Assembly: GCA_944364075.1 (NCBI GenBank)
Contig: CALVVZ010000005.1
Span: 1 to 45,077 of the forward strand
DNA from: an uncultured Clostridia bacterium
GTDB taxonomy: Bacteria; Bacillota; Clostridia; Christensenellales; Aristaeellaceae
Length of the DNA stretch: 45,077 nt
Direction of reading: 5' to 3'
In this document: piece after piece, positions 26,555 to 35,836 of the stretch
Numbering within the stretch: position 1 is the stretch's first letter
How the letters are laid out: every line of letters starts with the position of its first letter
Made by a program: the position numbers and the translations under genes
Notes under the pieces: model-generated
Told to the model about the DNA's origin: nothing
Databases searched by the model: none
The model's input: only the letters and a program-made list of their open reading frames with translations

Positions 26555-28429
26555 TTAATAATCCCGGGTATCCCGGATGTGGCTTGCCAGGTCCTCGTAG
26601 GCCTTCTGGACCCGCTCCTGCTCGGAAACCTCCGCCACGCCCACGCGCCACCAGCTTTCATAGCCGTCGGTCATGGACTTGGGGAGCACCTTGATGTCGT
26701 AGAGCACGGGCAAGGGCTGCGTCACCGCATCCCGCAGGGCGGCGCGGAGTTCCTCCACCGTGCGGATGGTATACGCCTTGAGGCCGTAAGCCCGGGCGTT
26801 CATGGCAAAGTCCACAGGCAGCGCGTCTCCGTCCAGCTCCCCGGTAACGGGATTGCGCTTGCGGAACACCGTGCCAAAGGTATCGTTGCCCTGATTGTTT
26901 TGAAGATTTTCAATACAGCCCCACCCGCTGTTGTCAAACAGGCAGAAATGCACCCGAAGTCCTTCCTGCACGCAGGTGAGCATCTCGCTGTGGGCCATCA
27001 GGTAAGAGCCGTCCCCGAAGAAGGTGTAAACCTCCCGGTCCGGCTCGGCCAGCTTGACGCCCATGGCGCCGTTGACCTCGTAGCCCATATTGCTGAAGCC
27101 GTATTCCATGTGATAGGTGCCCGTCTCGCCGGCGCGCCAGAGGCGCTGCATGTCGCCGGGCAGGCTGCCGGAAGAACCCACCGCCACGTCTTTTTCGGCC
27201 ATGAAGCGGTTGATTTCTCCCAGGGCGCGGGTCTGGGAAAGCCCCTGGGGCGGTTCCGCCCCGTACAGTTCATCCACGATGCCGTCCCACTCCTGACGCG
27301 CCCGGGCAGGCTCCTGCGCCCAGGCGGAGCGGTAGTCTCCCAGGGCGCCGGTCAGGGCGCTCAGCCCTTCCCGAGCGTCGCAGATGATGGGCTCCGCGTC
27401 CATTTTGACCGCGTCAAAGGGGCAGATGTTCAGCGTGAGCACCTTCGCTTCCTGCCGGAACAGCCATTTGGAGCAGGTGGTGAAGTCCGTCAGCCGGGTG
27501 CCCACCGCCAGCACCAGGTCCGCCTCCGGCGCGATGACGTTGGCAGCCTTGCCGCCGGTCACGCCCACGCCGCCCATGTTCAGCGGATGCTGCCAGCTCA
27601 CGGTGCCCTTGCCCGCCTGGGTCTCCCCAAAGGGAATATTGGCCTGTTCGCACAGCTTCACAAACGCTTCGCCCGCCTCGCTGTACCGCACGCCGCCGCC
27701 CAGGATGGCAAAGGGATGCTTTGCCTGGCGCAAAAGCGCCGCCGCACGTTCCAGCTGCCCCTGGGTCATGGGCCGGCGGTCCAGGTGCCATACCCGCTTT
27801 TCAAAGAAGGACACCGGATAGTCGTACGCCTCGCCTTCCACGTCCTGAGGCATGGCCAGGCACACCGTGCCCGTATCCGCGGGGTCGGTCAGCACGCGCA
27901 TGGCGTGAACGGCAGCGGTCATCAGCTGCTCCGGCCGCTCGATGCGGTCAAAGTAGTGGCATACGCCCCGGAAAGCATCGGTGACCGTCTGCCCGAAGCT
28001 GTGGAAGAACTCCGCCTGCTGCAGCACCGGGTCGGGCTGGCGGCAGGCAAAGGTATCTCCAGGGAACAGCAGCAGCGGAATCCGGTTGGCGGTGGCGCAC
28101 CCCGCCGCCGTCACCATATTCATGGCGCCGGGACCGATGGAGCTGACGCAGGGAATGATCTCCCGGCGGTTCTTCTGCTTGGCAAAGGCCGTAGCAGCCA
28201 GGGCCATGTTCTGTTCGTTCTTTCCCTGGAGGAACCGGATACCATGCCCGCCCTGGGAAAGGGCCTGTCCCACGCCCACCACGCAGCCGTGGCCGAACAC
28301 GCCGAAGATGTTGTTGACAAATTTATTCGTTACGCCGTCCATTTCCACATACTGCCGGTCCAGGAACCGGACCAGCGCCTGGGCCATGGTCAGGCGTACC
28401 CGCTTTGCCTGATTGCCGCCTTCACGCAT
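26555..28429 (-). CDS. iolD: 3D-(3,5/4)-trihydroxycyclohexane-1,2-dione hydrolase
   Basis: A thiamine-diphosphate enzyme of about 624 residues that opens the ring of trihydroxycyclohexane-dione to 5-deoxy-glucuronate. It has the acetolactate-synthase-like layout: an N-terminal pyrimidine-binding domain with [17 protein letters not shown] and [20 protein letters not shown] (catalytic Glu region), a central domain ([20 protein letters not shown]), and a C-terminal domain with [16 protein letters not shown] and [20 protein letters not shown] (the GDG-type Mg/TPP motif). The start at 28429 ([10 protein letters not shown]) overlaps the iolB stop by 8 bases and uses a G-rich site. Length is normal for IolD. 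Confidence 0.95.
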   Translation of the reverse strand: MREGGNQAKRVRLTMAQALVRFLDRQYVEMDGVTNKFVNNIFGVFGHGCVVGVGQALSQGGHGIRFLQGKNEQNMALAATAFAKQKNRREIIPCVSSIGPGAMNMVTAAGCATANRIPLLLFPGDTFACRQPDPVLQQAEFFHSFGQTVTDAFRGVCHYFDRIERPEQLMTAAVHAMRVLTDPADTGTVCLAMPQDVEGEAYDYPVSFFEKRVWHLDRRPMTQGQLERAAALLRQAKHPFAILGGGVRYSEAGEAFVKLCEQANIPFGETQAGKGTVSWQHPLNMGGVGVTGGKAANVIAPEADLVLAVGTRLTDFTTCSKWLFRQEAKVLTLNICPFDAVKMDAEPIICDAREGLSALTGALGDYRSAWAQEPARARQEWDGIVDELYGAEPPQGLSQTRALGEINRFMAEKDVAVGSSGSLPGDMQRLWRAGETGTYHMEYGFSNMGYEVNGAMGVKLAEPDREVYTFFGDGSYLMAHSEMLTCVQEGLRVHFCLFDNSGWGCIENLQNNQGNDTFGTVFRKRNPVTGELDGDALPVDFAMNARAYGLKAYTIRTVEELRAALRDAVTQPLPVLYDIKVLPKSMTDGYESWWRVGVAEVSEQERVQKAYEDLASHIRDTRDY

Positions 28430-29228
28430 GCTTGTCATCCCCCCAATACGGAATGCCGGGTTCCTGCACCCACAGATGTTCCTTGAGGAAAGTGGGCGTA
28501 CCGTACCGCGCGCCGTCCAGGTGACGGATGCCCCACAGATACCACAGGGCATAGCCTGGCGGCGTACACTGGGGATGCGTCAGCCCCGGCTGGATAAACA
28601 CCGTATCATTGTTGTGTACCTTGAGCACGCCTTCCCCCACCTCCGCATAGGCGAATCCTCCGGCGGGGTTGGTTTTGTAGTAATAGATTTCCGGCTGGGG
28701 ATGATGGTGCGGCGGATAGCTGGACCATTTGCCCGGGAAGCCGATCACTTCACCCAGCACCAGGTTGGCATAGGGCGCATTGCTGTCGTCAAAGATGGTG
28801 CGCACAATGCGTGTGCTGGTTTCATGCATGGTGCCCGCGCCGCGGAACTCGTCCGGGGTGTCCTGCGGTAAATACAGCCTGGAAGGGAACGTCTTTTCGT
28901 TATCCGTGCGCAGGATGTTGATCTCGCACTCCTCGGAGAGGCATTCCAGGGTAACCTGCACATCCTTGCACACATGCAGCGCCGTGGGCGGCACGTCGAA
29001 GCAGTTCTCGCGCTCCTGCTCGTGCGCCTTGTCCTCCCAGGAGAAGCGCACCTTTCCGTATACCAGCAGGTAGGCTTTTTCCAGGGGCTGGCGCTCCACC
29101 ACCCGGTCCCCTTTGCGCATGCGCAGCACGCCGAAATCCATGAGCATTTCCGCGTGCATGCCGTTCATTTCCGCCAGGGGGGTATATCCGAAAGTGTGTT
29201 CCCCATGGGCCCGTGTAATCAACTCCAT
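28422..29228 (-). CDS. iolB: 5-deoxy-glucuronate isomerase
   Basis: A 268-residue cupin-fold enzyme converting 5-deoxy-glucuronate to 2-deoxy-5-keto-gluconate. The cupin metal motif is GKWSSYPPHHHPQPEIYYYK near residue 163-182, and the second cupin part includes VFIQPGLTHPQCTPPGYALW. ATG 29228 is preferred over GTG 29234 because GGAGG is then 7 bases away. It sits two bases after iolG and overlaps iolD, a tight translational relay. Confidence 0.95.
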   Translation of the reverse strand: MELITRAHGEHTFGYTPLAEMNGMHAEMLMDFGVLRMRKGDRVVERQPLEKAYLLVYGKVRFSWEDKAHEQERENCFDVPPTALHVCKDVQVTLECLSEECEINILRTDNEKTFPSRLYLPQDTPDEFRGAGTMHETSTRIVRTIFDDSNAPYANLVLGEVIGFPGKWSSYPPHHHPQPEIYYYKTNPAGGFAYAEVGEGVLKVHNNDTVFIQPGLTHPQCTPPGYALWYLWGIRHLDGARYGTPTFLKEHLWVQEPGIPYWGDDKHA

Positions 29229-29230
29229 GC

Positions 29231-30250
29231 TCACGCCTCCAGAATTTCCGCAATCTTCACCGGCCGGTGCTCGTCCAGGGACTTTTTGGCCGCCTTGGCC
29301 AGCACCACGCTCATCAGGCCCGCGTGGATGCCCACCGGAACTTCGCCGTTGGTCTGAATGGCCTGGATGAACTGCTTCATCTCCGCAATAAAGGAGCCCA
29401 TGTAGCGCTCCAGGAAGAAGAACTGGGGCTTGTCGCTGACCACGCCGTCCACGGTGGATACCCGCACGGTGGTGTCGCCGTCGTTTTCGTCCGCGGCCAT
29501 ACCCAGGCTGCCGAACACTTCTACCCGCTGGTCATAGCCGTACGCGGCCCGGCGGCTGTTGTCGATGACGCCCAGGGCGCCGTTGGCAAAGGTCAGCGTC
29601 ACAATGGCCGTATCCACGTCCCCGGCCTGTCCGATGCGGGGATCCACCAGGCTGGTGCCCATGGCATACACCTCGGTAACGTCGCAGCCCGCCAGGAACA
29701 TGGCCATGTCAAAGTCATGGATCATCATGTCGATATACAACCCGCCGGAGGACGCCGCATACTCGGGGGACGGCGGTTCGGGGTCGCGGGAGGTGATCTT
29801 GATCAGCTCGATATTGCCCAGCTTGCCGGAAGCGGCCAGCTGCTGCACGCGGCCATGGTTGTGGTCAAAGCGGCGGTTGAAGCCGATCTGCAGCTTGCGG
29901 CCGGTCTCCTGGGCGACCTGCGCGGTAGCCTGAATCTTTTCCACCGTCAGATCCACAGGTTTTTCGCAGAAAACGTCCTTGCCGTGCTTCATGGCGTCCA
30001 TGGCGATGTCCGCATGGGTGGGCGTGGGCGAGCAAACCAGCACCGCGTCGATGTCGGGATCTTCAACGATCATCTTGTAATCTGCGCCATACTTGGGAAT
30101 GCCGTAGGTTTCCGCCAGCTTCTTGGCCGCAGGCTCGTACACGTCCGTAACGCAAACGACCTCCGCCTGGGGGATATGGTAGGTGATGGACTGGGCATGC
30201 ACGTTGCCGATGCGGCCCGCGCCCACAATGCCGATGCGAATCTTGTCCAT
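29231..30250 (-). CDS. iolG: myo-Inositol 2-dehydrogenase
   Basis: A 339-residue NAD-dependent Gfo/Idh/MocA-family enzyme that oxidises myo-inositol to scyllo-inosose, the entry step. The N-terminal Rossmann motif is IRIGIVGAGRIGNVHAQSIT. The catalytic Lys lies in VFCEKPVDLTVE near residue 94-105, and the substrate-site region SGGLYIDMMIHDFDMAMFLA near 167-186 carries the Asp/His pair. The C-terminal half is the usual beta-sheet domain. AAGGAGGG precedes the ATG. Substrate is assigned from the surrounding iol genes as well as the sequence. Confidence 0.95.
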   Translation of the reverse strand: MDKIRIGIVGAGRIGNVHAQSITYHIPQAEVVCVTDVYEPAAKKLAETYGIPKYGADYKMIVEDPDIDAVLVCSPTPTHADIAMDAMKHGKDVFCEKPVDLTVEKIQATAQVAQETGRKLQIGFNRRFDHNHGRVQQLAASGKLGNIELIKITSRDPEPPSPEYAASSGGLYIDMMIHDFDMAMFLAGCDVTEVYAMGTSLVDPRIGQAGDVDTAIVTLTFANGALGVIDNSRRAAYGYDQRVEVFGSLGMAADENDGDTTVRVSTVDGVVSDKPQFFFLERYMGSFIAEMKQFIQAIQTNGEVPVGIHAGLMSVVLAKAAKKSLDEHRPVKIAEILEA

Positions 30251-30337
30251 GGATGAAAGCCCTCCTTATCAAATGATTGTATTCGCGCCATATGGCAGTT
30301 GAGGCGGACCGGCAGGCCGCCGGCCCGCAGCTTTTCC

Positions 30338-31840
30338 TTACAGCGAACCGTCCCAGGAGTCCACATGCTCTTTCTTCATTTCTTCCTCGTCAAACCAGCG
30401 GGTGGTCACGGTCTTGGTCTCGGTATAGAAGCGGAAGGCGTCCTTACCGTGGCAATGCAGATCGCCGAAGAAGCTCTGCTTGTGACCGGTGAAGGAGAAC
30501 ACGCCGAAGGGCACGGGAATGCCAACGTTCACGCCCACCATGCCGCCGTCGGTGCGGCGGGCAAACTCACGGGCATAATATCCGTTCTGGGTAAAGATCA
30601 CGCTGCCGTTGGCGAAGGGATTGGCATTCATCAGCGCCAAACCTTCTTCAAAATCCTTCACGCGCTTGATGCACAGCACGGGACCGAATACCTCGCGCTG
30701 GCCGATGGTCATTTCCGGGGTCACATGGTCAAAAATGGTGTGACCCACATAGTAGCCGTTTTCGTAACCGGGCACCTTGACATCCCGGCCATCCAGCACC
30801 AGCTGCGCGCCCTCTTCCACGCCCTTGGCAATCCAGTCGGTGATGAATTTCATATGGGAAGCGGAGCCCACGGGGCCCAGCTTGCTCTTCTTGTCATAGG
30901 CAGGACCAATGACCTGCGCCTTGCACAGGCGCACCAGCTCAGCCACCAGCGCGTCGGCAATGCAGTCCTCCACCACCACGGCAGGCAACGCCATGCACCG
31001 TTCGCCGGCGCAGCCGAAAGCGGAGTTCATGATGCCCGCTGCGGTACGGGTCAAAGGCGCGTCCCGGAGCACTAGGGCATGGTTCTTCGCCTCACACAAC
31101 GCCTGCACGCGCTTGCCATTGGCCGCAGCCGTCTGGTACACATGCAGTCCCACGGAGGTGCTGCCCACAAAGGAAATACCCTTGATGTCCGGGTGGCTCA
31201 GCAGCAGTTCCGCCTCGGTACGGGAGCAGGGCACGATGTTCAGCACGCCATCGGGGAAGCCGGCTTCCTTATACAGCTCGGCAAATTTCAGGCAGGTCAT
31301 GGGCGTGGTGCTGGCGGGCTTGAGCACGAAGGTATTGCCGCAAACGATGCATAGGGGCGCCATCCAGCCCACAGGAATCATAGCCGGGAAGTTCCAGGGC
31401 GCGATTCCGGCGAACACGCCCAGGGGTTCCCGATAGGTGGTGGTATCATAGCCGGTGGAAGTGTTCATCAGGCTGTCGCCCATCAGCTGCATGGGCGCAT
31501 TGGCAGCCAGCTCGGTCATTTCCAGCGCCTTGCCCACGTCCCCCGCCGCCTCGGCCAGGGTCTTGCCGTTTTCCGTGGCGCACAGCAGCGTCAGCGCATC
31601 CATATCCCGCACGATCAGCTCCCGCAGGCGCAGCATCAGCTGGGCGCGCTTGCGCACAGGCGTCGCGCTCCATGCAGGATACGCAGCCTTGGCTGCCTGG
31701 ATGGCTCCTTCCACTTCCTCCCGGGTGCAAGTGGGTACCTGGGCGATCTGTTCGCCGGTGGAGGGATCAAAAATCTTGTTGTATTTGGTGGAGACAGAGT
31801 CGATAAACTGACCGTTGATGAAAGGCTTCAGGGTTTGCAT
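30338..31840 (-). CDS. iolA: (Methyl)malonate-semialdehyde dehydrogenase, CoA-acylating
   Basis: A 500-residue aldehyde dehydrogenase (MmsA type) that turns malonic semialdehyde plus CoA and NAD into acetyl-CoA and CO2, the last step of the iol pathway. It shows APWNFPAMIPVGWMAPLCIV near residue 147, GISFVGSTSVGLHVYQ near 228, the catalytic Cys in FGCAGERCMALPAVV near 285, and EVFGPVLCIKRVKDFEEGL near 385. The CoA-dependent subfamily is recognised by GERCMA and the MmsA-like C-terminus. AAAGGAGCG precedes the start; 54 bases separate it from iolC. Confidence 0.94.
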   Translation of the reverse strand: MQTLKPFINGQFIDSVSTKYNKIFDPSTGEQIAQVPTCTREEVEGAIQAAKAAYPAWSATPVRKRAQLMLRLRELIVRDMDALTLLCATENGKTLAEAAGDVGKALEMTELAANAPMQLMGDSLMNTSTGYDTTTYREPLGVFAGIAPWNFPAMIPVGWMAPLCIVCGNTFVLKPASTTPMTCLKFAELYKEAGFPDGVLNIVPCSRTEAELLLSHPDIKGISFVGSTSVGLHVYQTAAANGKRVQALCEAKNHALVLRDAPLTRTAAGIMNSAFGCAGERCMALPAVVVEDCIADALVAELVRLCKAQVIGPAYDKKSKLGPVGSASHMKFITDWIAKGVEEGAQLVLDGRDVKVPGYENGYYVGHTIFDHVTPEMTIGQREVFGPVLCIKRVKDFEEGLALMNANPFANGSVIFTQNGYYAREFARRTDGGMVGVNVGIPVPFGVFSFTGHKQSFFGDLHCHGKDAFRFYTETKTVTTRWFDEEEMKKEHVDSWDGSL

Positions 31841-31894
31841 GTGCGTATCGCTCCTTTACTGTGTCGCTGAGTAGATCGCAAGCAGGCCGCATGC

Positions 31895-32902
31895 TCAAAT
31901 GCGGCTGACCATGGTTCCGTACTGGGCTTTCTTTTCCTGAATGAACGCCTCTAGCGCATCCTGTCCGGGCATATCTTTGGAGCAGGCATGGCTCGCCACC
32001 AGCATGGCTGCGGAAGCGCTGCCCATTTCCAGAGCTTCCGGCAGACTGCGGCCGGTCATCAGGCCATGCAGGCATGCCGAAGCATAGCCGTCGCCACCGC
32101 CAAAGCCTTTCAGAGCTGCCACAGGGAAGGGCTTTACCTGCCAGCATTCCCCCTCGGTGTACGCCATAGAGCCTTCCTTGCCGTGCTTGATCACCAGCAG
32201 CTTGGCTCCCTGGCCCAGCCAATACGCGGCGCTGGCCCTGTCCGTTCCATCCAACCCCAGCAGGCGTTCCATCAAGTCAAATTCCTCCCGGGACCCCAGG
32301 ATTATGTCGCTCTTCTGCGCCACCAGGCTGGTATAAATGGAAATTTCATCCTTGTTTTTCCAGGTATAGGCGCGGTAGTCCGCGTCAAAGATCACCGTGA
32401 CGTTGTTCTTCAGGGCAAAGGTCATGGCCTTCAGCGCCGCTTCCCGGGTGGGGCTGCAGCACAGGCTCGTACCGCTGATGAGCAGGGATTTGCTGGACGC
32501 CACGTAAGCCTCGTCCACATCATCGGGGTGGAGCATCAGGTCCGCCACGCCTTCCCGGTACATCAGGATGCTGGACTGGGTGGGCGAAAGAATCTCGGTA
32601 AAGGTGAGCCCCAGCTTTTCACCGTTGACGCAACGCTTCACATGGCTTACATCGATACCCTCTTTCTGGAAGAACCCCTCCACAAAATCCCCGAAGGCGT
32701 CGTCGCTGATTCTTGCCAAGAAGCCCACTTTGCGTCCCAGCCGCGCCATGCCCACAGCAATATTCGCAGGACTGCCCCCAAGGTATTTATTGAAGTGTTC
32801 GCTCTGGGAAAGCGGCCGGTTCATGTCCGTGGGGTTAAAGTCGATCGCTATTCTTCCCACCGGAATAATATCCAGCGGGCGCGCCTCCTGGGTAAACAGC
32901 AT
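31895..32902 (-). CDS. iolC: 5-dehydro-2-deoxygluconokinase
   Basis: A 335-residue PfkB/ribokinase-family sugar kinase phosphorylating 2-deoxy-5-keto-gluconate. It starts with IIPVGRIAIDFNPTD and has the first PfkB signature in KYLGGSPANIAVGMARLGRK (residues about 39-58). The ATP-site/catalytic signature is LKGFGGGDGYASACLHGL near 285, where GGGD replaces the common GAGD but keeps the catalytic Asp. It is preceded by AAAGGAG and lies 15 bases after iolJ. Confidence 0.94.
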   Translation of the reverse strand: MLFTQEARPLDIIPVGRIAIDFNPTDMNRPLSQSEHFNKYLGGSPANIAVGMARLGRKVGFLARISDDAFGDFVEGFFQKEGIDVSHVKRCVNGEKLGLTFTEILSPTQSSILMYREGVADLMLHPDDVDEAYVASSKSLLISGTSLCCSPTREAALKAMTFALKNNVTVIFDADYRAYTWKNKDEISIYTSLVAQKSDIILGSREEFDLMERLLGLDGTDRASAAYWLGQGAKLLVIKHGKEGSMAYTEGECWQVKPFPVAALKGFGGGDGYASACLHGLMTGRSLPEALEMGSASAAMLVASHACSKDMPGQDALEAFIQEKKAQYGTMVSRI

Positions 32903-32917
32903 GGGAACCGCTCCTTT

Positions 32918-33739
32918 CTATGCTCTGCCAAAGATGTTGATATGTTCCTTCACCACATCCGTCACCGCGTCGGTAACGGCCCGGGACATGGCGAACCAAT
33001 CTTCGCCTTGAACCCCATGCACCGCCCGCGCCGTCGCCTGGAAGATCGCGGTGGCAATGTTGATTTTCCGCACGCCGCTTTCAATGCAGCGCCGGAAGTT
33101 CGCTTCGCTGGACCCCGTGCCACCATGCAGCACCAGGGGCGTATCGCACCCGGCGCGAACCGCGTCCAGCACTTCAAAGTGGAACGTGGGTGTCCCCGCA
33201 TACACGCCGTGGGCGTTACCGATGGCAACCGCCAGGGCATCCACGCCCGTTTCATGGGCAAAAGCAATAGCGTCCTCTGGATTGGTATACGCCGCCGCGA
33301 CCTCCTCGCCGCTCTCTGTGCGTCCCAGGCTGCCGATCTCCGCTTCCACCGCCGCGCCATACCGGCCTGCCATTTGCACCACCTGCCGGGTCTTGGCGAT
33401 GTTCTCCTCCATCTCCAGCGCGGAACCGTCAAACATCACCGAGGTAAAGCCCAGATCCAGTGCCTGCTGTATGCACGCAAAGGTCGTGCCATGATCCAGG
33501 TGAAGCGCCACGGGCACCCCTGCCCGCGAGGCAGCCTCGTACATGGCGCGCCCCAGCAGCGGAAGGGGCGTTGTAGCCAGGCGAATCTGCGCCACTTGGA
33601 GAATCACCGGCGTTTGCAGTTCCTCCGCCGCGTGAACCACGCCGCACATCATTTCAATGGTAGAAACGTTGAACGCTCCCACCGCCCGTTTCTGTGCGTC
33701 CGCCTGCCGCAGCAAATCCCTCATATTAGCCAGTGCCAT
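32918..33739 (-). CDS. iolJ: 6-phospho-5-dehydro-2-deoxy-D-gluconate aldolase (class II)
   Basis: A 273-residue class II, zinc-dependent aldolase of the fructose-bisphosphate aldolase family. In this operon it should cleave phosphorylated 2-deoxy-5-keto-gluconate into DHAP and malonic semialdehyde. Motifs are VGAFNVSTIEMMCGVVHAAE, the zinc site in VALHLDHGTTFACIQQALDL near residue 77-96, EAEIGSLGRTESG near 133, VAIGNAHGVYAGTP near 173, PLVLHGGTGSSE near 203 and KINIATA near 226. A plain fructose-bisphosphate aldolase role cannot be excluded by motifs alone; context favours IolJ. Confidence 0.92.
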   Translation of the reverse strand: MALANMRDLLRQADAQKRAVGAFNVSTIEMMCGVVHAAEELQTPVILQVAQIRLATTPLPLLGRAMYEAASRAGVPVALHLDHGTTFACIQQALDLGFTSVMFDGSALEMEENIAKTRQVVQMAGRYGAAVEAEIGSLGRTESGEEVAAAYTNPEDAIAFAHETGVDALAVAIGNAHGVYAGTPTFHFEVLDAVRAGCDTPLVLHGGTGSSEANFRRCIESGVRKINIATAIFQATARAVHGVQGEDWFAMSRAVTDAVTDVVKEHINIFGRA

Positions 33740-33790
33740 CCTGATACGCCTGCCTTTCTCTGTTCTGAAACGTGACGCCCGGCGTCCTGC

Positions 33791-34549
33791 TTAAGGATGA
33801 ATCACCTTCACCCCCGCTCGCTTCACCGCTTCCGCATAAGGCGCCTCCAGTGGGTGATCCGTAACGACATAATGAAAATCCTTGAAATCCGCATAGGTCA
33901 TCAATCCTGCATGACCAAATTTCTGTTGGCACAGCATCAGAATCCGCTCGGCGCTGCACTCCAGGGCCGTTCTTTTAATTTCATATTCCTGGGGAGACGA
34001 GTTGGTCACCCCGGTCAGCGTGGACCCCGTTGCGGCCAGAAATGCCTTGCGAATATTATACTGACGCAGCGCACGCACCGTTTCCATACCGGTAAGGGAA
34101 TTGGTCTTGCGCCGCAGCTGCCCCGGCAGCACAATAATCCGCAGATTGTCATAGGGAATGGCCTGTTGCACCAGCGCCAGGTTGTTGGTGATAATGGTCA
34201 ATTCTTGCCTGTGCGCCAAGTTATCCACCAGGTGTACCATGGTCGTACCGGAATCAACAAAAACTACATCCCCGTCTTCCAGGAGCTTGGCTGCTTCCCG
34301 GCAGATGGCCCGCTTGGCCGCATCTGCGATCGTCTGCCGCTCGGCAAAGGGGCGCAATACACTGCCGCCGTTTTCCACAGCGCATACGCCGCCATATACT
34401 TTTTCCACAGCGCCCCGGCGACGCAGCTCCGCTACGTCCCGGCGTACCGTATTCATGGATACGTTAAACAAATTGCACAGTTCGGTCATAGAGATTGTTC
34501 CGGATTGCTCAATGATTTTTTCCATTGCCAATAAACGATCATTACGCAT
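33791..34549 (-). CDS. DeoR-family regulator of the inositol operon
   Basis: A 252-residue repressor with an N-terminal winged helix (GTISMTELCNLFNVSMNTVR, then RDVAELRRRGAVEKVYGGV) and a C-terminal sugar-phosphate-sensing domain (VVFVDSGTTMVHLVDNLAHR, LTIITNNLALVQ, KAFLAATGSTLTGVTNSS). It plays the part of IolR by position: first gene of the operon, 51 bases before iolJ. Effectors of such regulators are usually pathway sugar phosphates. Start 34549 (MRNDRLLAMEKI) follows GGTGGAG. It probably binds the repeated boxes in the divergent promoter region. Confidence 0.88.
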   Translation of the reverse strand: MRNDRLLAMEKIIEQSGTISMTELCNLFNVSMNTVRRDVAELRRRGAVEKVYGGVCAVENGGSVLRPFAERQTIADAAKRAICREAAKLLEDGDVVFVDSGTTMVHLVDNLAHRQELTIITNNLALVQQAIPYDNLRIIVLPGQLRRKTNSLTGMETVRALRQYNIRKAFLAATGSTLTGVTNSSPQEYEIKRTALECSAERILMLCQQKFGHAGLMTYADFKDFHYVVTDHPLEAPYAEAVKRAGVKVIHP

Positions 34550-34581
34550 ATAAATCCACTCCACCATATCCTTGCAATTCC

Positions 34582-34610
34582 ATTTTACAATAATCATCAC
34601 CAAAAGTAAA
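34582..34610 (-). promoter_or_regulatory. Promoter of the iol operon
   Basis: On the minus strand TTTACT (34605-34610), 17 bases, TAAAAT (34582-34587). It drives the regulator gene and, with no better promoter seen between them, the iol genes. Confidence 0.68.
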
Positions 34611-34617
34611 GCGTTAT

Positions 34618-34646
34618 ATGGTCATATTTTGGACATAATGGTACAT
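34618..34646. promoter_or_regulatory. Three repeated boxes between divergent promoters, candidate operator
   Basis: ATGGTCAT (34618-34625), TTGGACAT (34629-34636) and ATGGTACAT (34638-34646) are similar direct repeats lying between the two -35 elements. DeoR-type regulators often bind such repeats, so this could serve both the iol operon and the GH105 gene. Confidence 0.5.
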
Positions 34647-34653
34647 TTCATTG

Positions 34654-34682
34654 TTGAATTTCCCACGTTCGTTTGGTATAAT
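34654..34682 (+). promoter_or_regulatory. Promoter of the GH105 gene
   Basis: TTGAAT (34654-34659), 17 bases and a perfect TATAAT (34677-34682) with TGG just before the -10. Confidence 0.78.
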
Positions 34683-34721
34683 TTGAAGCAGGAAACACCC
34701 AATCGTAAATGGAGGGATACC

Positions 34722-35762
34722 ATGAGCATGGATTATTTGGAAATCTCCCAGCGTGTGCTGGGCAAGCTGCAGCATAACCGCGGTACCGGCGACGTTCACG
34801 ACCACCTGACCCTGGATACCTGGGAGTGGCCGCAGGGTGTGGCCGTCTATGCCATGTTCAAGCTCTACAAGGCCACCGGTGACAAGCAAGTACTGGAAGA
34901 CATGCGCGCCTGGTACGCACGCCACATGGCAAAGGGGCTTCCGCCTAAAAACGTCAATACCATGGCGCCCATGCTAGGCATGACCCTGTTGTATAAAGAA
35001 ACCGGCGACGAAGCTTACCGTCCCGTGATCCAGGAATGGAGCCAATGGGTCATGACGCAAATGCCCCGCACCCAGGAGGGCGGTCTGCAGCACATCACCT
35101 CCGATGATGTCAATGAACAGCAACTGTGGGATGATACCCTGTACATGACCTGCCTGTTCCTGTACCAGGCGGGTGACGCGCTGGGCATCGAGGCCATGAA
35201 ACAGGAAGCGGAGTATCAGTTCCTGCTGCATATCAAATACCTGCACAGCACCGAAAACGGGCTGTGGTTTCATGGCTTTTGTTTCCAGGGACGGCATCAC
35301 TTTGGAAAGGCCTACTGGGCCCGCGGCAACAGCTGGTTCACCGCCTGTGCTGTGGACTTCGCCGAGTGGATTCCTCAGGGACCCGTTCGCCGCCTGATTC
35401 TCTCCACCTGGCAGGAACAGTGCAAAGCGCTGCTGGCCATGCAGGATCAGGAAACCGGCCTGTGGCATACCCTGCTGGATCAGCCGGACAGCTATCTGGA
35501 AACCTCCGCCAGCGCCGCCATTGCCTACGGCATGCTCAAGGGCGCACGTCTGGGGCTGCTGGACGCGGATTGCCGTGCAGCCGGCGAAAAAGCCCTGCAG
35601 GGCGTACTTGCCCAGGTGGCGGAGGATGGCACCGTGGGCGGCGTATCCTACGGCACGCCCATGGGCTGGACGCAGGACTTCTATCGCACCATTCCCATTC
35701 AACCTACCGCCTATGGTCAGGGCCTAACCTTCCTGATGCTCACGGAGAAATTTGCAAAATAA
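34722..35762 (+). CDS. GH105 unsaturated uronyl (rhamnogalacturonyl) hydrolase
   Basis: A 346-residue cytoplasmic (alpha/alpha)6-barrel enzyme of the YteR/GH105 type. Such enzymes remove the unsaturated uronic acid left by polysaccharide lyases on pectin-like or glycosaminoglycan fragments. Motifs are LTLDTWEWPQGVAVYAMFKL near residue 26-45, DDTLYMTCLFLYQAGD near 143, the family motif KAYWARGNSWFTACAVDFAE near 200, and SYLETSASAAIAYGML near 258. The ATG at 34722 lies 5 bases after GGAGGG (a second ATG is two codons on). It is divergent from the iol operon, monocistronic, and closed by a strong terminator. Confidence 0.9.
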   Translation: MSMDYLEISQRVLGKLQHNRGTGDVHDHLTLDTWEWPQGVAVYAMFKLYKATGDKQVLEDMRAWYARHMAKGLPPKNVNTMAPMLGMTLLYKETGDEAYRPVIQEWSQWVMTQMPRTQEGGLQHITSDDVNEQQLWDDTLYMTCLFLYQAGDALGIEAMKQEAEYQFLLHIKYLHSTENGLWFHGFCFQGRHHFGKAYWARGNSWFTACAVDFAEWIPQGPVRRLILSTWQEQCKALLAMQDQETGLWHTLLDQPDSYLETSASAAIAYGMLKGARLGLLDADCRAAGEKALQGVLAQVAEDGTVGGVSYGTPMGWTQDFYRTIPIQPTAYGQGLTFLMLTEKFAK

Positions 35763-35769
35763 GCTTGCT

Positions 35770-35814
35770 TTGGGCGTGTTGCAGAAAGCAATTTCTGCAG
35801 CACGCCCAATTTTT
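35770..35814 (+). terminator. Strong terminator after the GH105 gene
   Basis: An 18-bp stem with one G-U pair (35770-35787 with 35792-35809, around GGGCGTGTTGCAGAAA) and a GCAA tetraloop is followed by TTTTT. The stem sequence recalls the inverted ends of the element at 10638. Confidence 0.92.
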
Positions 35815-35836
35815 CGGTCGGTTATGCCCGCCTTTT

